The notes under the pieces: generated by a model
What the model was told of the DNA's origin: nothing
Databases searched by the model: none
The model's input: only the letters and a program-made list of their open reading frames with translations
Assembly: GCA_905147135.1 (NCBI GenBank)
Contig: LR990056.1
Span: 17,932,501 to 17,996,500, forward strand
DNA: 64,000 nucleotides
DNA from: Blastobasis lacticolella
Lineage: Eukaryota; Arthropoda; Insecta; Lepidoptera; Blastobasidae
Direction: 5' to 3'
Position numbers and translations under genes: made by a program
Shown: piece after piece, positions 1 to 11,792 of the stretch
How the letters are laid out: every line of letters starts with the position of its first letter
How positions within the stretch are numbered: position 1 is the first letter of the stretch

Positions 1-411
1 AAGAACACGAGCTGAATAGAGTAGCTTTAGAAACAATGGTCACAGCGAGCCCGGCAATGTGGGTTTCATTCACAAAGTGGTAACCCCGCCCCGCGACCGC
101 AGCGCTGGAGATCGGACAAAAGGGAACTTTAATTTTACACTAACCTAACACAGAGACCTATTTGGAGTACTGACGTTAAAAGTATGGCATAGGTACTTTA
201 ATTATTTTGAGATTTAAATTTTTTTTTATTATTCAAGGACATTATAAATTTATGTTCAGTGACGCAAATTAATGAATTCTAATTATGTCATTTTTATTGT
301 TATTTATATTAATATTGTTGACAAGATGCATTGTATTATTTTAATTATTTACTAGATTGTTTGATTTTATTATTTGAAATTTACCTTTGAATCCTGACCC
401 GATTGCATGCA

Positions 412-520
412 ATGTACATAACTCAAACAAAGTTATTGGTACATAGCGGCGCTGGGGATTGAACTAGTTCTTACGGCTTTTCTCTCTTTCTTTCGGATCT
501 CGGGCTTACAAATCCGACCC
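412..520 (-). mobile_element. tRNA-headed SINE remnant
   Basis: Read in reverse, it matches the head/body junction (GTTATTGGTACAT and a degraded head). It is interrupted by a CT-rich stretch. Confidence 0.4.
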
Positions 521-839
521 GACATGGGACAATTCCGGCTAGTCCTCAAAGCCTTACCTACAGTTGTGGTGAATGTCTGAATAGTAAATGGCACGGACGA
601 TGTATCAATCGGGTTCCATGAAATTTCCCTGTGTACCTTTGACGCAATAGTAGATATGTTATGGCACGGAAACGGCACGTACGAGTATACAAGCTCCGGA
701 TACAATTGCAAGAACTGACACAACCCTCTCTCCGTTAAAGCTTTGCCGTCTTTCAATTAATTGAGTCTTGATATTAATTTGCTGTGTGCAGTGCAAATAC
801 GTACGTTCATTACCATTTCGAGGAAATTTTCTTTTGCAG

Positions 840-1045
840 CTCCAGCATAATACTGCTAGAAATCTAAATAGGCTGTTCCTGGAGAGGCATGCTACATCTT
901 TTACCGCATCGTCACTTACCAGCAGGTGAGATTACGGTCAAATAGGTTAGTCTGACTAACAAAAAAACATACAGGGAATTTGATGCATTTGAGGTTTTGG
1001 AATTTTGAACGCAATAAATTCATTGATTGATTGATTGATTTGGTG
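840..1045 (+). mobile_element. LINE 3'-end remnant with (TTGA)n tail
   Basis: It has GGCTGTTCCTGGAGAGGCATG and CGTCACTTACCAGCAGGTGAG, wording shared with 48585-48680 and, inverted, with 7375-7440, 36240-36330 and 50205-50290. It ends in AATAAATTCATTGATTGATTG. Confidence 0.55.
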
Positions 1046-1974
1046 CATCATTAGCCAACTTAAGTTGACCAAAAGAAAAACCCATTCGATATCCCTTAGG
1101 CCCTAAGAACGCATCCTTGCCATCCAGCCTTTTTCTGTGTAATAGTTAAGAATCTACTTTATGGCTGCTATAATAATCTTTTAACAACTGCACAGGAATA
1201 TGATTTTTAAGATGGTAATGCACTTGTACTCTTGTATTATACGTACAAAAATACACATTCAGGCGACTGAATGTGTAACAATGGCAAGAGATTAAGTTGG
1301 TACAGTCACAGAATAATGAAAGCCTTCCCAATAGTATGGAATCTTAGATCCATTTATCGAAATTGTGAATAAATGGCTGAGATGAAACAAATGGAGGGTC
1401 TATTTGCAAAGGTCCATAAGGCACAAAATTGGATTTCACAGTAGACCAAAAATGAAACGTCAAAACGTCGGCGATTTCTAGGAAGATGATCCTTTTGTAA
1501 GTTATCTATTTTATGGTAAATAGCTCCAGATCAATTATGATATATAGATGGCGCGCTGTCAACAGTGACATGAGGCTGGTTACGTCAATATGTGTGCATG
1601 GCGTAGTTCGGTTTCTGTCTTTATTTCTTATTTTGTCGAATTTTAGTTGATTTTATTTTGCAATACTAATTTTAGCCATATGTCCTATACGGAATACTTC
1701 TAACTATGTGTCAATGCACCCAGAAACTAACTTCTACCACTTCCGCCAATGATGTTTCGATAATTTGTGCAGTTCAATATGAAGTTTCAATTTATTAGGC
1801 CATAGCTTATTTCACATAGGGATTCGAGACTTGGCACCGTTTAAGTTGCAGACAACAAGTTCTAACGAAATACCGGTTAACGTTATAGGTCATTGGCTAA
1901 TTTATTAGATCCTCCTTTGGACAGAAGAACGTATTCTCTCTAAATACACAAATGCATACCTAACGCTCACATCA
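1046..1974. other. No recognisable feature
   Basis: AT-rich unique-looking sequence; short frames only, no repeat or motif I recognise. Confidence 0.5.
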
Positions 1975-2440
1975 TAACCCTCAGAAGCGGTAGGCAGAGT
2001 TTATGAACCACCACTTTGCTCAGTCCTGACTTAACTACCTAGCCTCGCCTATCCACAATTCTTTTCATACATCTCTGCCTACTCTGTGGGATACGAAGCG
2101 TGAGTAAATATGGCCGGGTTCGATTCCCGGCCGGGCAGAAATTGAAATGATGAATTTTAATTTCTGTTACGGGTCTGGGTGTTCTATGTATAATAAGTAT
2201 GTGTTTAAAAGTATTTAAGTAGTTTATCAGTTATCTAGCACCCATAGCACAATCTTTGCTTAGTTTGAGGCTAGCCTATGATTTAGAAATTTGTCCACGA
2301 ATATTTATATATTTATTTATGTATTTTTTTCTAGACACTTCACACCCTGCATTTTGAAGAACATTCCTGATTTGACCAGTGTTGACCAATGTTTTTCTGG
2401 GTCGTCCTCTAAAGATACCAATGTGTCGTCTGGATACGGC
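1975..2440 (-). repeat. LINE-like 3' repeat split by a tRNA-Gly SINE
   Basis: GGTAGGCAGAG, CACCACTTTGCTC and CTAGCCTCGC match 35085-35300 and, in part, 52636-52690. The match resumes after the SINE (CACACCCTGCATTTTGAAG... GGGTCGTCCTCT against 35225-35290). Confidence 0.5.
2115..2330 (+). mobile_element. tRNA-Gly-derived SINE
   Basis: GGGTTCGATTCCCGGCCGGG (B box and T arm) leads into the AATTTCTGTTACGGGTCTGG body and an AT-rich tail. The head's 5' half is missing. Confidence 0.75.
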
Positions 2441-2845
2441 CCTGCATGGTAATGTTTACACTGTGCGCCCACGGGAAGGACACTCAAAGAACAGGTTAAC
2501 CTCTATTTTCTTGCCACATAAATTATTCAACAATGCTCTATATGGACACCCGGTTGGGTTGAGACCTGGTGGTGCGATCGTTGTAGCATTGTCGATTTCG
2601 TTTCGTATTCTTAGGGTATTTTTTATAAACATGTTGAAACAAACCATTATACTGGAATTCTTTAGTAATTACGTTTACAGTGTCCTTATAATTCTAATAT
2701 TTATTTAAATTTTACATTTTAATTAATTTGTAATATAATTCTCAATTTGATATTTTATATTATTCGCTTTTATAATCTGTTAATCATATTTGAGTATTAA
2801 AATGGTGTAATATTTTACTGAAATAAATAAATTTCGTATACCAAC

Positions 2846-2965
2846 CAATGCTCTTACGATGAGGGAAAACATCGTGATGAAACCTGCACATTCATACGGC
2901 TGAATGTGTAACCATGATCCAATCTGGTCAGGTTCCCCTGGTAGCAGAGTTACGGAGGTCAGTCA
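2846..2965 (+). mobile_element. tRNA-headed SINE, body fragment
   Basis: GATGCTCTTACG-like start, GAAAACATCGTGATGAAACC, AACCATGATCCAATCTGGTC and AGGTTCCCCTGG match the common body. Head and 3' part are absent. Confidence 0.8.
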
Positions 2966-3539
2966 AGTACATCTGTGGAGAGCCTTGCTATAATAGCAAC
3001 GCTTGGCAGGCGGATTGTACATCTCAATATGAAAATTCATTAATCTCCGGATTGCAGTGGTTAAATGATTTGCTAATGTGATATAACAATAATAGACTTT
3101 AAGTGTAAGCAATTCTAATTTAATTATGAGGTGTAAACGGCATCATATTCTACCCCTTGTGCTTAAACGGAATATTGCCGACATTATTTTCGTAATGAAT
3201 ATTACGCAAAGTAGAATAGACTGTCCTCAACTTTTCAACCGTTTATTTTTTACATAACCGAATAGAGCGATACTACAATAGTGCGATCTCGGAATTCAAT
3301 GAGTATCAAGCTAAATATTGACATACTTAATTCTGATGATTGACTCTGATGTCTAGTGCATTGGTGTGGCGTTCTCTTTCTTACTTGTTAGTAGTTAAGT
3401 ACCTACTGAAATGTTAATCCTCTAAAATTAAAATTACAATGTTAGGTTATAGCTTAACAAGGCAAGTCGCATCCCATCTTAGTTATTAAATGTGAAAACA
3501 TATCATTGGCGTATAAGTTACTGACTTAGTTATTAATTT

Positions 3540-3628
3540 GTCTGTAATAATGAATAATCTAAAAATATATTGGATACAAACCTGTTAATTTTTAGACAAA
3601 TAAATATTTCTATTTCTATTTCTATTTC
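3540..3628 (+). repeat. Repeat with (TTTCTA)n end, copy 1
   Basis: AATAATCTAAAAATATATTG, GATACAAACCTGT and TTTTTAGACAAATAAATATT followed by TTTCTA repeats. Almost the same sequence occurs at 9178-9255. Probably a LINE 3' terminus. Confidence 0.7.
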
Positions 3629-3958
3629 ATACATGCTGCTTGTATTCCAAATAAAATAAAAAAATCAAATACCAATATAAATTTTGGCTGCATTGTGTGC
3701 TACCGGTCCCCACATGAACCACGGACATTGTAGACAATTATCACTATAACCTCATACTTAAAATCATCAACGTAGCAAGTATGACAACGCCAATGTCATA
3801 TTTGCTCGTCGGTTTAGAATACTCTTGACTTGACGTTACACATTAACGACATGAATACAATAAGAAAGCCTCAGAGTTACATAAGGAGCCCACTGTTCCG
3901 AATCTAATAGGATTAGGGCCCGTTTACACGTCGCTGCTTAAAAATCGCGTACGCATCG

Positions 3959-4050
3959 TCACCGCCTAGTTACCGCGTAGAAATCGCGCCTAAATCGCTC
4001 GATCTACTACATTGCCGCGATTTCGGCGCGGTGACTAGGCGGATGCTATG
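3959..4050. repeat. Imperfect inverted repeat, GC-rich
   Basis: CCGCCTAGTTACCGCG at 3962-3977 pairs with 4027-4042 at 15 of 16 positions. It sits within a CpG-rich patch that starts GGGCCCGTTTACACGTCGC at about 3917; the same kind of start recurs near 20530 (inverted) and 26500. Confidence 0.6.
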
Positions 4051-4670
4051 CGACGACTTCGCGGTGACTAGAAAGAATCTACGCAATTGTTTACAAATAA
4101 TAAAATAATCTTTCTGTGTATTACAATAGAAACCAAAATTGCATAAACCTTTGGGACAAGTTAAGTAGAAATCGCGTACGTCTGTTTTTATTTATTTACC
4201 ATAAATTTACAGTTTTACGGAACACACTACAAATATCTACTATGTGTAACTAACACACCAAATATTTAAAATAAGAACAATAAATGTTATTAAATCTCAT
4301 CCATCAACTCACTAAATCTCAGGCATTTCGCACTTCTATCCATCGACTCACAAATATGTCACACTCTGGCGCCGATGTCTGAAAAGCGTTAAGCATAAGT
4401 CTGTAGGAGCTCTTGCGGTTCTAGTTTTATTGTACCTGTCGTTTGCTATTTGCATTCTTAAGTCTTTAGAGAGTAAGCGCCGCCATGGTCGGTTAAGCCC
4501 GGCTTTAAATATTCATCGTTCCTCGCCACGAGTTAAAACGTTGTGATTACGGTGAAACTCTACGAAGTGAAGAAAAAACAAAGTTGTTTAAAAAGATGAG
4601 GACCTTCTTTTCCACCGCAAGCTTTCAGCTTAAATGGCCTTTTCCAATTATACACAAACTAGTGAACCCG

Positions 4671-4714
4671 GCGCGACTTCGTTCGCGTGTACCTACACGC
4701 GAACGAAGTCGCGC
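4671..4714. repeat. Perfect 21-bp palindrome with 2-bp spacer
   Basis: Arms at 4671-4691 (GCGCGACTTCGTTCGCGTGTA) and 4694-4714 are exact inverse complements, separated by CC. Each arm resembles the ACTTCGTTCGCG end common in lepidopteran repeats, so it may be a head-to-head junction of one element end. Confidence 0.9.
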
Positions 4715-4974
4715 TTACCCCTTCCTACCCTTTTTTCTTGCTTATAAATTTGTTTAAAAAAACCTTTCTCTTATCACTCTATCCATTGTTTAAAACCGCA
4801 TGAAAATACGTTGCGTAGTTTTAAGCGTACAGACCGCGGGAAGTGACTTTGTTTTGGACTATGTATAGATGTCCTCCTGTGGAAGGCAAAAGCACAGTAA
4901 CAACCTCGTCAGAGGTATTGAGCTCCCGCACAGACAGTTATTTACCATCGACTAGTGATGTGATTTGTGCACTT

Positions 4975-5115
4975 AGCAGATTTTCGACCACCTAGTAAAG
5001 ATCGCAAGTACCATCTAAATGCGGAAGGTACAGGACCCCCGGCCTTTGTAGAGATCTGTGGGGGAGGCCTTTGCCCAGCAGTGGGCGTCTTTCGGCTGAT
5101 ATAATGATAATGATG
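4975..5115 (+). mobile_element. RTE-type LINE 3' end
   Basis: It decodes, with lesions, to the C-terminal RT-LINE tail (...LVKIA..W.RK.QD..SVGEAFAQQWASFG) and ends in TGATATAATGATAATGATG. Related copies: 30560-30715, 38500-38645 and 56405-56580. Confidence 0.7.
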
Positions 5116-5138
5116 CGTTAATGTAAGCTTGTGTTTCC

Positions 5139-5215
5139 GTGAAGTGCCACAATTTGACCCGGTGCCCAAAACTAGAACTAAGTATTTCCAATTGAAATGT
5201 CAATTGGTGGAAATT
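5139..5215 (-). repeat. Dispersed repeat shared with 19746-19815
   Basis: In reverse it reads CCACCGGGTCAAA-like text and the ATTGACATTTCAA segment in the same order as 19746-19815. Confidence 0.55.
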
Positions 5216-5628
5216 CTACATTCAACAGCAGCGGCGGCTACGTGGTCAGATAAGTTTGTACTAGCATAATCCCGCGCGCTCTTTGAAAGCGCGAAACTTT
5301 TTAAGTGATAACTTGAACAATGAATTTTCATCCGGTCGACTCTCAACTGCGAGTCTTCGCTATTTCCATCGGTCAATTTCCTCGTTCGCCCGTCAATTTG
5401 GCGGCGAATGGATAATATTTGCGAAAGAATAAATCTCGACACGAACTCTCGGGGGGATCTTTTAAGTAATATTAAAAGGTGGTGAACCTCGCGATTTAGT
5501 GGAATTAAGAAATCTGAGTTATGGAGTGTACGATCGAGAGATCGATAGGACCCTAGGTGAAGGAAGGTACATCGGCTGCTGCATACCATTTTTGTCTATG
5601 TTTCGTATTTTTTCTCAAACAGCGTGTA

Positions 5629-6235
5629 GCGACATCTATCGCTCCAATAGGGAAACTCAACGATACTCACATTACGAGTATATGAACACATGGTTGGCAA
5701 GCATTCGCACATATACGGTTGACTGGTATATATGGCTACTTTAGCTTTAAGTCTGCCAATGTACCTTTGGCGGTGAAGGGATAATGGTAGCCGCCAATGT
5801 TGGCAAGCGAAGATGGTGAGAAGGTAGAAAAGGGTAATTACCCACCTAGCCGGGTGTTGTGACCAGGGGACCAAAGGTCCGACAGTTGATCGTGGGAAGT
5901 TGCATATATGCCGTGGAAGTTGGCACATTTCTCTAGCGCGATGTAGGATTGTTAGCGCCATCTATGTGCGGATGCTTGCCAACCTTGTGTTTGTGTACTC
6001 GTAATGTGAGTATCGTTGAGTCTTCCCTAATGGAGCAGTAGAGCGATAGATGTCGCCACATACCCTTAGTGCATAAAGTTTTAATAAATAAATATACAAC
6101 TTCCGACGATCAACTGTCGGACCCTTGGACCCCTGGTCACAACACCCGATCAGGTGGGTAATTACCCTTTTCCACCTTCTCTATCTTCGCTTGCCAACAT
6201 TGACGGCTACCTTATTCCCTTCACCGCTAAACAGC
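5629..6235. repeat. Two interleaved inverted-repeat pairs
   Basis: Segment A (5629-5715) is inverted at 5960-6055 (A'), sharing GCGACATCTATCGCT, ACTCAACGATACTCACATTA and GGTTGGCAAGCAT. Segment B (5768-5895) is inverted at 6100-6228 (B'), sharing GGGTAATTACCCACCT, GGGTGTTGTGACCAGGGG and CCGACAGTTGATCGT. The order is A-B-A'-B', which a single fold-back event does not give. No coding capacity. Confidence 0.85.
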
Positions 6236-6519
6236 GTAATACAAAACACTGCCTCGACCAATAAGCTTCACGAACAACTAAATTACAATCAAAATAGCAT
6301 GACTTACAACTTACAATATGAAGGGAAATCATCTCGGCCGCTTTTTATTGATACAAATTGAGCTAAGTTATTTTGGGAGGTCATTACCGAGATGAACAAT
6401 GCCACTGGGAATGTCAGTCGATAACTGATTCAGGTCCACTGCCAAGGTCGGGACTTCCACGGGGCGGTTCCAGGTCAGAGGTTGCATATTTAAGTACAAT
6501 CTATTGTTATAAGTTATAA

Positions 6520-6770
6520 AGATAGGGCATCGGTGTCCTAATGGTTTAAGGGTCCGACTCGTTAGCGAGAGTTACCGGGTTGGAACTCCAGTGCCGTCAT
6601 AAACTAATGACTCTTTTCTGGGTTGAGTACATTAGTTTAACCCTAACCGATGCTCTTACGGTGAGGGATAACATCATGATGACACCTGCACTTCAAGCGA
6701 CTGAATGTGTAACCATGATCCAATCTGGTCAGGTTCCCCTGTTAACAGGGTCACGTAGTTCAGATGGCAG
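6520..6770 (+). mobile_element. tRNA-headed SINE, 5' part
   Basis: Head (GGTCCGACTCGTTAGCGAGAG...) and body down to AGATGGCAGTC. The SINE resumes at about 7030-7110 (CACTATAATTACCTG ... TTAACGCCAAG), so another element has been inserted between. Confidence 0.8.
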
Positions 6771-7029
6771 TCATCATCATCATCATCATCAGCCCTCACC
6801 AGTGCACAGCGCCAATGCACCCTGTCCTCGGCTTGCCGCATCCAGCATCCACCCGCAGCCATTCGCAAATCGTCACTCCACCTGACCTGAGTCCAGAGGA
6901 AGTCCTACACCTCGCTTGCCGTGTCACGGTCTCCACTCAAGAACTCGTATAACCCAACGGTTGTCGCTTCGTCGTTAGATATGGCCTGCCCATTGCCACT
7001 TTAGCCTGCTAATTGGCATTGGCAGCCGC
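6771..7029 (-). mobile_element. LINE 3'-end remnant nested in a SINE
   Basis: Reverse strand starts with a (GAT)n run (6773-6790) and decodes to a WMRQAEDRVHW-like LINE C-terminus; part of it is rearranged. It separates the two halves of the SINE at 6520-6770 and 7030-7110. Confidence 0.6.
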
Positions 7030-7110
7030 CCCACTATAATTACCTGCATCATGGTCTAGGTTGCCCTGCACGAGAACACTACCGGGATTTTAACGCCAAG
7101 TTGATTATTA
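7030..7110 (+). mobile_element. tRNA-headed SINE, 3' part
   Basis: Continues the interrupted SINE: CACTATAATTACCTG, ATCATGGTC..., GCACGAGAACACTACCGGG, TTAACGCCAAG. Confidence 0.75.
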
Positions 7111-7374
7111 CTTTATATTATTGTTAGCGATATGAAAGACAGCATTGTTTGCTATTTGCATATACCGCGAATACCGGGAAAGAAGCCCCAAACGGAAAGG
7201 GTGCATGTCAGATCTTAAGTTGAATGCACACAGACTCTGGTGGCGTTTTTAATTTCAACGGCTCGAGAAGATTTTTTCAATTGTGTCGTGTTCATTTTTG
7301 ATTTAGTTTTTGTTTGTCGTTTTTTATTCGTGTCGGATAGTAATATTTTCTTACATAGGACTAGGCAGGAACTC

Positions 7375-7450
7375 ACATGGTGGTGAGTGACGATGCGGTC
7401 GAAGACAGAGCACGCCTATCCAGAAACAGCCTGTTTACTATGTTCCAGAG
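7375..7450 (-). mobile_element. LINE 3'-end fragment
   Basis: GTGGTGAGTGACGATGCGGTCGAAG and AACAGCCTGTT match the inverted fragments at 36240-36330 and 50205-50290. Confidence 0.5.
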
Positions 7451-7553
7451 ATACTCAATTAAATAGCCTCCTTTTATCCACCCGTGGAATGCAGATACTA
7501 GGTATATGCATATTTTTGTGTACATGTAGACAGAAACCAAATTGCTCCACTTG

Positions 7554-7808
7554 TTACGGTCCTGACCATAGAGAGAAAAAAATCGTGAAGGTAGCTTTCC
7601 AATCTCTTTGGTGCTGACAAATCTCTCTTGCTTCTTCTTTATTCATGAACATTTTCGTACATGCTCGTCGGTTTAGGAAACTCTTGGCCTTTCTTAAAAA
7701 TATCTCCGATTTGATCGTACGTCTTGGTCTGCCCTTTCCAACGTTTTTCCCTACGGGAAAAGGCGTGGGAGCATGCATATACAAGAGCGCACGCAAGTTC
7801 ATGTCCAT
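7554..7808 (-). pseudogene. LINE ORF remnant
   Basis: An 84-codon frame with GRPRRT, FLNRRACTKMFMNKEEARE and a following WK segment resembles the C-terminal region of lepidopteran LINE proteins (GRPxRT..NRRAC..R.MNxEEARE). No longer frame supports it. Confidence 0.45.
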
Positions 7809-8849
7809 CGGGCTCCACCGTCTAACTCGAATGGATCATACATCGCCATCTCACTCGCTTAAACCGCAACTGAGTGAAATGGCAACATATCGAGCCTTAA
7901 ATAATTACTACTCGAATTGTTTAAGCGGTCGTGGGCGATAGACAAGAACTCGCGCGCGCAATGTACGTACGTACGTGTGCTAGACGGAAAGCTGTATTAA
8001 ACTATTGTATAGGGGTACCACGACTTCAGATTACTTTGACGTATTGCGGAAAAACGAGTACACTAAATTTATTTTACTGGCAATAATAAACTATATAGTA
8101 GTGGAAACTCGACGCTATTGAGTATTATATAAAATTAATAAGCCGCCTTCATTACTGTACACCATTTAAAATTAGTTGGTTTATACTGTCTTACTTAGGT
8201 GTCAACGTCTACTACGTCAAATATTGACAGATTTGATAAGAATCATCATTCTTTGAAGGAGGGCGCTAGGCTTTTTTCCGAAACGTCATTATCCTAATTT
8301 CACAATCGGGACATGTTAGTTTCTTTTTCGTCACGTTCTTTTTTATCCACGTTCCATTGTTGGCGACATTTGAATTCAGTCAGAGAGTACTACATCCTTC
8401 TGCTGTTGCTACATAAAACGCAGAACTAGCGCCACCATTGACAGGTCACCTGTCGCTGGTCAAGCTTTAACTGCTTACCATTAGGCCGGCCGTGCCCCTT
8501 GCCACCTTAGTAATATTTAAAATGAAAAACTAATTTCAATACCTACCACGTGAAACAAAGACATAATCGATGTTAAACCCCTAACGCAGAGCGATTAAAT
8601 ATTGATGACACTGTGAGCGAGTTTGCGAGTTTGTTAGCCGAACTAGTTCGGTGTGTCCTAAACTTTTATGATGGCTACGGTGACCCGTCCTACGTCCCGG
8701 GCAGAGGGCGTGATTGGCTGACCTGTGTGTCTAGTGGTGGGCGAATAGAGGTTATTCATTCGCGTGGTCATTCGAATTATTCGAATAAAAAAATCGTTCG
8801 AGCGAAAACAAATAATTTAAAATAACTTTCGCCAACGCACTCTAAAGTG
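7809..8849. other. No gene; short GTAC repeat only
   Basis: A CGCGCGCG / GTACGTACGTACGT run lies at about 7951-7975. Otherwise AT-rich, with nothing recognised. Confidence 0.45.
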
Positions 8850-9015
8850 GAGACTGGAGAGTACAACATGGAGTTCTTCAAGAAAGGGGTGAAAAGGTTT
8901 ATACGGAGTCGCCAGCGCGTGGATGATGTATTGCAAACATTCATAGGTTGCGGCGATTGCTTACTATCAGGCAGGCCGTAAGACTGTTTGCCACTTTAGG
9001 GTTATAATTTCATTT
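8850..9015 (+). mobile_element. LINE 3'-end fragment (EYNMEFFKKGVKRF type)
   Basis: GGAGAGTACAACATGGAGTT, GGGGTGAAAAGGTTTATACGG and the CCGTAAG..GTTTGCCACTTTAG end match 15995-16225 and 57560-57830. Confidence 0.75.
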
Positions 9016-9177
9016 TACTTGTTTATAAATCGAATATTTTAACTGTATAATTGTGTATGTATGTATATGTAAACTTTACGTTGTTATTTTTAGTCTTAAG
9101 TCTGGCCATGTCAGAATACCAGCGGGTGTGGGTTCTACCTGCACCCAAACGCTGAGTCATGGACCATTTTGTCTATA

Positions 9178-9255
9178 ATAATAAATAATCTAAAAATATA
9201 TTGATACAAACCTGTAAATTTTTAGACAAATAAATATTTCTATTTCTATTTCTAA
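9178..9255 (+). repeat. Repeat with (TTTCTA)n end, copy 2
   Basis: Near-identical to 3540-3628, ending in AATATTTCTATTTCTATTTC. Confidence 0.7.
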
Positions 9256-10261
9256 AACACACTCAAAAGCTATACTATTCTCGAATGCCAAACTAAACAA
9301 TAAATAAAAATAATGAAATAAAATAGTTTATTATTTCCATAATCGTTGCACACATTAGTATCTGAATCCCGATCTAGGTTTTTACGATTTTTTTCGAAAA
9401 AATTCATTATTATTTTTTAATCAATCGCGCATCACTAGTGATTAGCAGCCCCGGTGTGCCCCGCTTCTAAGGGCACCCTTTTAGTTCGTATTATTCAAGA
9501 TCATAGCGTCCGCGAGTCAAATTAAATAAGTTTCTTCATAAATATTTATCAAGCGGACTGTGAGATCTCTATTTAACCCCCGGTATAAAATACGGTATTA
9601 TTATCGTTCTTGGCATCACATCTCACTTTCGTTGCAGCATTCTTTACATATTTAAAAAGTATGTTCCGGGTTTTCTTACGTTTGTTTACAACCGAAACCC
9701 GATATTTCGACGCAGTTGCATGAAGGAAGACTTATCGTCGTCCCATGTATATAGGACTACTCGTATACAAAGTTACGCAGTAGGAAACCCTAAATAAATA
9801 TTTAAAATGTGTGGTCACGGACCTAAAAGAACTACGGACGGATACTCTCTAAAATTATGAGTAAAGAATAAACATGGGCGCCCATTTATGTGTGTGCGTG
9901 CTTTGACACTGTCACATACGTGACAGAGCGATACAAATTCAAACAAAATGGCAGCTCATTACCAGACCTGGTGTATTTGTGTGATTGTGTAGGTCATGTT
10001 CAACAAAATAAATTGTCATACTTTGCATACTTCACTTCTCTAGTGTAGAATGCTAGAATAGAATGTTGTCCGTATTTTTATTGGTCCGTGTGTGTGGTAA
10101 TGAACGCGATAGTTTAAAACAGCGTTCTTTATTTGGAAACCAGTAGGTATGTTCGAGATAGTGCCGATATCATCCACCTAGAAGACGAATGGAAATATGT
10201 TCGCGTGCAGAATCGTGCTGCTTATTTCCTAAAATATTATCCTAAAAAGGGACGTTATTAA
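9256..10261. other. No gene recognised
   Basis: Only a short dispersed motif (CGATATTTCGACGCAGTTGC at about 9701-9720, also near 33577 and 59180) stands out. Confidence 0.45.
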
Positions 10262-10440
10262 AATAAAATAAATAATCGTGGACAAATACTTTTTTTAAAT
10301 ACATACATATTATACATAGAACACCCAGACCCGTAACAGAAATTAAAATTCAACATTTCAATTTCTGCGCGGCCGGGAATCGAACCCGGGACCTCTTGCG
10401 TGGCAGACCAGCATGTTGACCACTGAACCACACAGGTCGT
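10262..10440 (-). mobile_element. tRNA-Gly(GCC)-derived SINE
   Basis: The reverse strand begins GTGTGGTTCAGTGGTCAACA, continues CTGGTCTGCCACGC (Gly GCC anticodon region) and GGGTTCGATTCCCGGCCG, then the AATTTCTGTTACGGG body and AT-rich tail. The acceptor arm does not pair and the body is fused, so it is not a tRNA gene. Confidence 0.85.
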
Positions 10441-11192
10441 ATTGTGTCTGTTAATATAATATATGTATTATTATTTTATTCAGTTCTTCTAAAACAACAT
10501 GACACTTTAATTCCATTTAAATATTATCGTAAAAACTACACGATACATCTATTTTAATCGCTAACCTAAAACTTTCCCTAATGGATTTAGTTAGCAAACT
10601 CTCTTGAGCTTCAAGACGTGGATTCGACAACTTAACTTCATTCGTTCGTTAAATTTCTTGGCAAAATAGTATTTATTTATTTATTAAAACTTTGCCCAGC
10701 TGTGGGATGATTCAGACTGATTTAAATAAATAAATAAAATAGTTGCTAAAACAAAACTTTATGCACTAAAGGTACATTGGCGAACTTAAAGCTAAAGTAG
10801 CCTTGTCTACCAGACAACCATGAAACAGTCTTATACAGTAGCGCTGAAGATATAATGCTCTCTGGAGAAGATTATCTGTATAGTTTTAAAGCTGCCCTGC
10901 TTCCTGACTCTGTATATATCAGGCCACTCGAGGCTCACTCCGCTAACTCGCAACTTCGCAACTCCTGCGAGCATTCAGTAACAGTCCAGCAACTTAATAC
11001 TGTCAGAACATTTTACTGCATCCGGGATAGAAAATCGTCTTACTTTGTTATCATGGACGTCAAAAGAGTCGTGTTGTAAATAATATAAATGAATAAATAA
11101 TATTTATTTGTGTAAATACTTTAACAGGGTATTCTTTTGTTACTCAGTGTTCCTATATAATGTAAGTAAAAATGTACCTAAATGTCGAATGA

Positions 11193-11670
11193 ATGATTAT
11201 TCTATTCTATTCTCTCGGAACTCAGCAAACTTTAAAATTCTATAGACTACATATTTCGGGCTTTGCCCGTCCATCATTACATACTGCATTTCTGTTTGGG
11301 GGTGCTGCAAAAACGCATATCATTAAACTGGAAAGGGCACAAAGACCAGTTTTAAAAGTAATGATAAGGAAACCGCGTAGATATCCAACCCAACAACTCT
11401 ACTCAGAGTGCAAAGTTCTTACAGTAAGGCAGCTGTTCGTCCTCTCCTCCACTGTAGTAATTCATAGCAAAATTCCACCACCTGATGCAAAAAACATTTG
11501 CTCAACATCAGCACTATGTTCTCAGCAGACTAATTTATAGGAAATTAAATAACATATTAAAGATCACCGGGCTGCTTAGATATGAAGTTAAAATTAAACT
11601 TATAAACTGGTTACTTACTCTAGCCTACAACGACTACAACAAAACTGAAGAACTGCTAAATATGTAACAT
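11193..11670 (+). pseudogene. LINE reverse-transcriptase C-terminal remnant
   Basis: Two overlapping plus frames show FGGAAKTHIIKLERAQRPVL, YPTQQLYSECKVLTVRQLFV, then after a frameshift near 11480 HYVLSRLIYRKLNNIL and a stop. This is the C-terminal region of RT from LINEs (WGGAAKTHLxKLERAQR..VLTVRQLFI). The following AT-rich tract and AATAAA near 12015 look like its 3'UTR. The upstream catalytic RT domain is absent. Confidence 0.75.
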
Positions 11671-11744
11671 ACTTAAAACAAACTAGTTTATTATTAATAA
11701 AACAATAAAGTTATAAACTTAGTAAGGCGAACTCTCATACCCCA

Positions 11745-11792
11745 ATCTACATACACACACACACATACACATACACACACACACACACATGC
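11745..11792 (+). repeat. (CA)n microsatellite
   Basis: ACACACAC runs with interrupting T, followed by CATGCATGCA. Confidence 0.95.

Noticed and set aside
6580..6885. 101-codon His-rich frame
   Set aside because: The His run is a (CAT)n microsatellite at the tail of a nested LINE end inside a SINE.
10370..10440. Possible tRNA-Gly(GCC) gene on the minus strand
   Set aside because: D arm, anticodon region and T arm look right, but the acceptor ends do not pair and it continues into the SINE body also seen at 47205-47457.
11193..11540. 115-codon frame as a host gene
   Set aside because: Its sequence is a LINE reverse-transcriptase C-terminus and it is frameshifted near 11480.
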